From positions 15,851,836 through 15,915,835 of the forward strand of contig NC_080717.1 in NCBI RefSeq assembly GCF_019097595.1: a stretch of DNA of 64,000 nt, in the 5' to 3' direction. The notes beneath the pieces are model-generated. The model made no database searches, was not told the origin of the DNA, and was given only the letters and a program-made list of their open reading frames with translations. Numbering within the stretch: position 1 is the stretch's first letter; each line of letters opens with the position of its first letter. The stretch comes from Hemibagrus wyckioides. Its lineage: Eukaryota > Chordata > Actinopteri > Siluriformes > Bagridae. The translations under genes were made by a program, and so were the position numbers. Positions 61,329 to 64,000 of the stretch are shown here, in pieces.

Positions 61329-62785
61329 ATTTGCAAGCAGCAGGTTCTGCGACGTGAACACCAGATCCACCCATACAGGTCTGAAGAATGGCCTCCACCA
61401 ACACAACTCTACATCTGAATGCAACTTCCTGGAAGCTCTGAACGACTCAAATAGGGAAGCTTTGTGTGTCTTGTATGTGTTTTTTTTTTTGGTGTTTTTT
61501 TTTTTTTTGTAAAACAAACTTTAGTTGTGTAAGTGTTTTGTATTATTTCGGGGGGGGTTTCCAGCCCATCATTTTTTTCAATGACCATTTTTTTCTGTGA
61601 AGATTTGAAGATTTTTAGTCAATCCCTTAACAATTATGAAATAATGAAACAGAATTACAACCTTCACAACAAAATATATATTAGATGGTACATTGAATAT
61701 ATTCCTGGGAGATTGAATAAAATAGAATCAACCAAAAAACATCTTTGTATTTAGCTAGTGTTACTGTAAAGGTTGTGTAATACCATGTGGCTGAAAGCAT
61801 GTGACGGAAACCTACACAACACATAGGTCCCAGGCTGCTGGTTTAGACAGGCATGCCACAGACAAACACATGAACTTCTCAGGTTATACTCAATCAAGGC
61901 CTATAGCTATTTACCCTACAATGACAGTAATGGACAAGAATGTTACTTTAACACAAAATGCCCTGCATTTATCAAAATCCTCACTTGAGTTCCACCACCA
62001 GTGTTTCTAAAGCTGAATTTGCAAATGCTTTCATATCTTGTTTCTTCTTTGTCCACATCTCTACATAGAATTTTTTGGCACGTTTATATTGTTAGGTTTG
62101 TACCTCAGGTGTTCACTACAGAGGGACTGGGATAAGCTGGTCATTGCAAAACACTGTGTGGCTTGTCATTTTCTTCATAAGTCTATTTATGGCTGCATGT
62201 GAACCTTCTGGCAGATGCACACACACATTTGAGCTGACATATCCTGCTACTCAATAGAATACACAATATTATCAGACTTCCCACAAGCCCCTAAACCACT
62301 AAAGCATCAATGATCCACATCTATATTTGCTTAGTGGTTATGCTTTTCTTTTACTCATCTGACCACAGCATATGATGAACTACTTCTAATGATGCTTATT
62401 GAAGTTCAAGCTCTGTTGCATTTTGTTAGACACTCTCAGGAGGGTTACTTTCATGGAACTAGTTTTTAAGCAGCTTTGAACTGGTTGTTCAGTTGATTTC
62501 AAACTACTATACACATTTCTGAACCAGTGACATTTGTTGTCTTTCTGCTGGGAGAACTGTCAAACAGTTATGACCCTAAGTCTGGTGAACAGTAGAGAAC
62601 TTTCAACATCTATATAAAATATTATATAAAAACACTTTATTTTTTGGAAACATTGTTCATCTTAATCACTCAAAAATTGAAGGAATATTTATTAGCTGTA
62701 GGTTAGACCACTGTTCCATTAGCATATTTTATTTTTATTTTTACAAAATAACCGAGGCACTTCTACACCTTTATGCTGTGGAAAA
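61329..62785. other. cd40lg upstream region and intergenic, no gene recognised
   Basis: Includes the cd40lg 5' UTR and promoter (undefined; T-runs at 61482-61510 are A-runs on the gene strand). The stretch 62040-62700 has wording reminiscent of a decayed DNA transposon (TTTTACTCATCTGACCACAG) but no clear ends. Confidence 0.45.
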
Positions 62786-63310
62786 CACAGTGATCAAAAT
62801 TAGATTCCAAGCTGCAGAAAAAATCACCCTAAACCATGTCAAACCACACAACATGCTAAAATTGTCATGGTTTGGGGTGGGAGTTGGGGTGGCAGGGTGG
62901 GTGCGAATGTTTATCAGAACCTCCTTCAGAATCATGCACTTCCCTCACTGTGAGTGTCTCCAAATCAGCTCACAATTTTCATGCAGGACAATGCATCCTG
63001 TCACAATGCAACATAGGTAAAGCAGTTCCTTTAAGAACACTGAAATAATAAAACAACCAGTCCAGAGCCCCCCAGAACCTGACTGAAAATCCTTATAGCT
63101 CAGAAACCCACTACAGTTGGGAGAGACTGGAAGAAGAGTGGACCCAGATCACACCAGTGCAGTGTGAGAAACTACTGATGTGCTGAAGTCATTTAAGGCA
63201 AGTCTCTACACTTTCTATTCATTTCTGATAGATGTAACCCTCAGAAATAAAAGCTGTCATCTTCTCTCCTGCTACAGTGGTCACTGTTGTCTAATTTTGA
63301 TCACACTGTG
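62786..63310. mobile_element. Tc1-like deletion derivative
   Basis: Termini CACAGTGATCAAAATTAGA (left) and CTAATTTTGATCACACTGTG (right) are inverted repeats with a 2-base insertion. The inside (525 bp) keeps transposase-end wording such as CATGGTTTGGGGTGGGAG and TCCAGAGCCCCCCAGAACCT on the plus strand. It is too short and broken to be active. Confidence 0.82.
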
Positions 63311-64000
63311 TTTTACACAGCGTGTAATGGTTTTTAATGGTTTTTGTTGAAGTGCCTTGGTTATTTTGTAAAACATGCCAGTAGGACAGTGGTATAACCC
63401 ACAGCTATACAATATATACAGGACCTGATTTGTGCTGAGCAACAATCATCTGTCTGTTTTCTGTTGGTTTTTCCCACAGTAATGGAAGAATTTAACATGT
63501 CTTCCATCAACCTCATATTTCTACCACAGGGAAAAAAGGCACAGTAAATACAACAATAGCTCATGGAGATTTGTTTGTTTGAGAGCAAATGAAAACTAAT
63601 ATACACTTTTCATCAATTTTTAATATTCCGAATGGGTGTCAAAAAATTGAGAGAAAAAAGAAATTAGGAAAATAAAGTTTCTTTATTATTTTGAGTAGCT
63701 CTTTAGAGAGTTTTTGGTTGTTGATTTAAATAAAAAAAAAATAGTTTTTCAACATTTTAAATGGAAAGATTGTGTGATGTTCAGTGAATGCAAATATTAT
63801 GAAGGCACCAATAATAATAGCTGGGCACATAATTAGGCTACAAAGCAAATAATCTAGGTGGTATTTATAGATCAGATTGTTTTAAAACACACCATAATGA
63901 TGTGGAGTGAATCTTACATTTTAGATGATCATATAGGCAAATCAAAAGAAATAACATTAAAATATAAACATGTTTATGGGTTTTTTTGTTTTGGTTTTTT
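63311..64000. other. Intergenic, nothing recognised
   Basis: AT-rich sequence to the right edge. No open frame with a recognisable domain, RNA gene or repeat end was found. Confidence 0.5.

Noticed and set aside
61150..61404. 84-codon frame overlapping cd40lg exon 1 on the same strand
   Set aside because: Alternate frame of the cd40lg exon with no family match; the MSTTINTF frame gives a proper membrane anchor and joins the TNF domain in phase.

Overview
The window is vertebrate genomic DNA, almost certainly from a ray-finned (teleost) fish. The evidence is GT-AG-split genes with small exons and large AT-rich introns, many decayed Tc1/mariner-like elements, SINEs, an RTE-clade LINE, and long (TA)n, (ATCT)n, (GGAT)n and (TTA)n microsatellites. 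Some repeats resemble those common in catfish and related fishes, but the species cannot be fixed from sequence alone.

Four protein-coding genes are present, and nearly all junctions were placed from reading frame and splice dinucleotides. (1) tm9sf2, minus strand, 7806 down to 758: 13 exons, 483 codons, with the C-terminal third beyond the left edge. (2) rbmx (hnRNP G), plus strand, about 17.0-22.3 kb: non-coding exon 1, eight coding exons, 369 aa. Introns 2, 3 and 4 each carry a box C/D snoRNA of the SNORD61 (U61) type, all aimed at the same 18S rRNA nucleotide. (3) arhgef6 (alpha-PIX/Cool-2), plus strand, 22556-54267: 22 coding exons, 778 aa, with CH, SH3, DH, PH and coiled-coil regions. 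(4) cd40lg (CD40 ligand, TNF superfamily), minus strand, 61328 down to 59247: four coding exons, 220 aa.

The order and relative orientation rbmx> arhgef6> <cd40lg matches human Xq26.3 read in reverse, so this is an ancient linkage block. tm9sf2 beside it is not part of the human arrangement.

Layout: 1-7.8 kb tm9sf2; 7.8-17 kb intergenic and repeat-rich, including a full-length RTE LINE with a perfect 17-bp target duplication nested inside a short TA-flanked inverted-repeat transposon; 17-22.3 kb rbmx; 22.4-57.6 kb arhgef6 with its long 3' UTR; 57.6-59.2 kb AT-rich intergenic; 59.2-61.4 kb cd40lg; 61.5-64 kb transposon remnants. The genes do not form an operon or pathway. RBMX acts in splicing and hosts rRNA-modification guides, ARHGEF6 is a Rac/Cdc42 exchange factor, CD40LG is an immune ligand, and TM9SF2 is an endosome/Golgi membrane protein. 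The least expected content is the triplicated SNORD61 set, the nested LINE, and a SINE whose body matches that LINE's 5' region.
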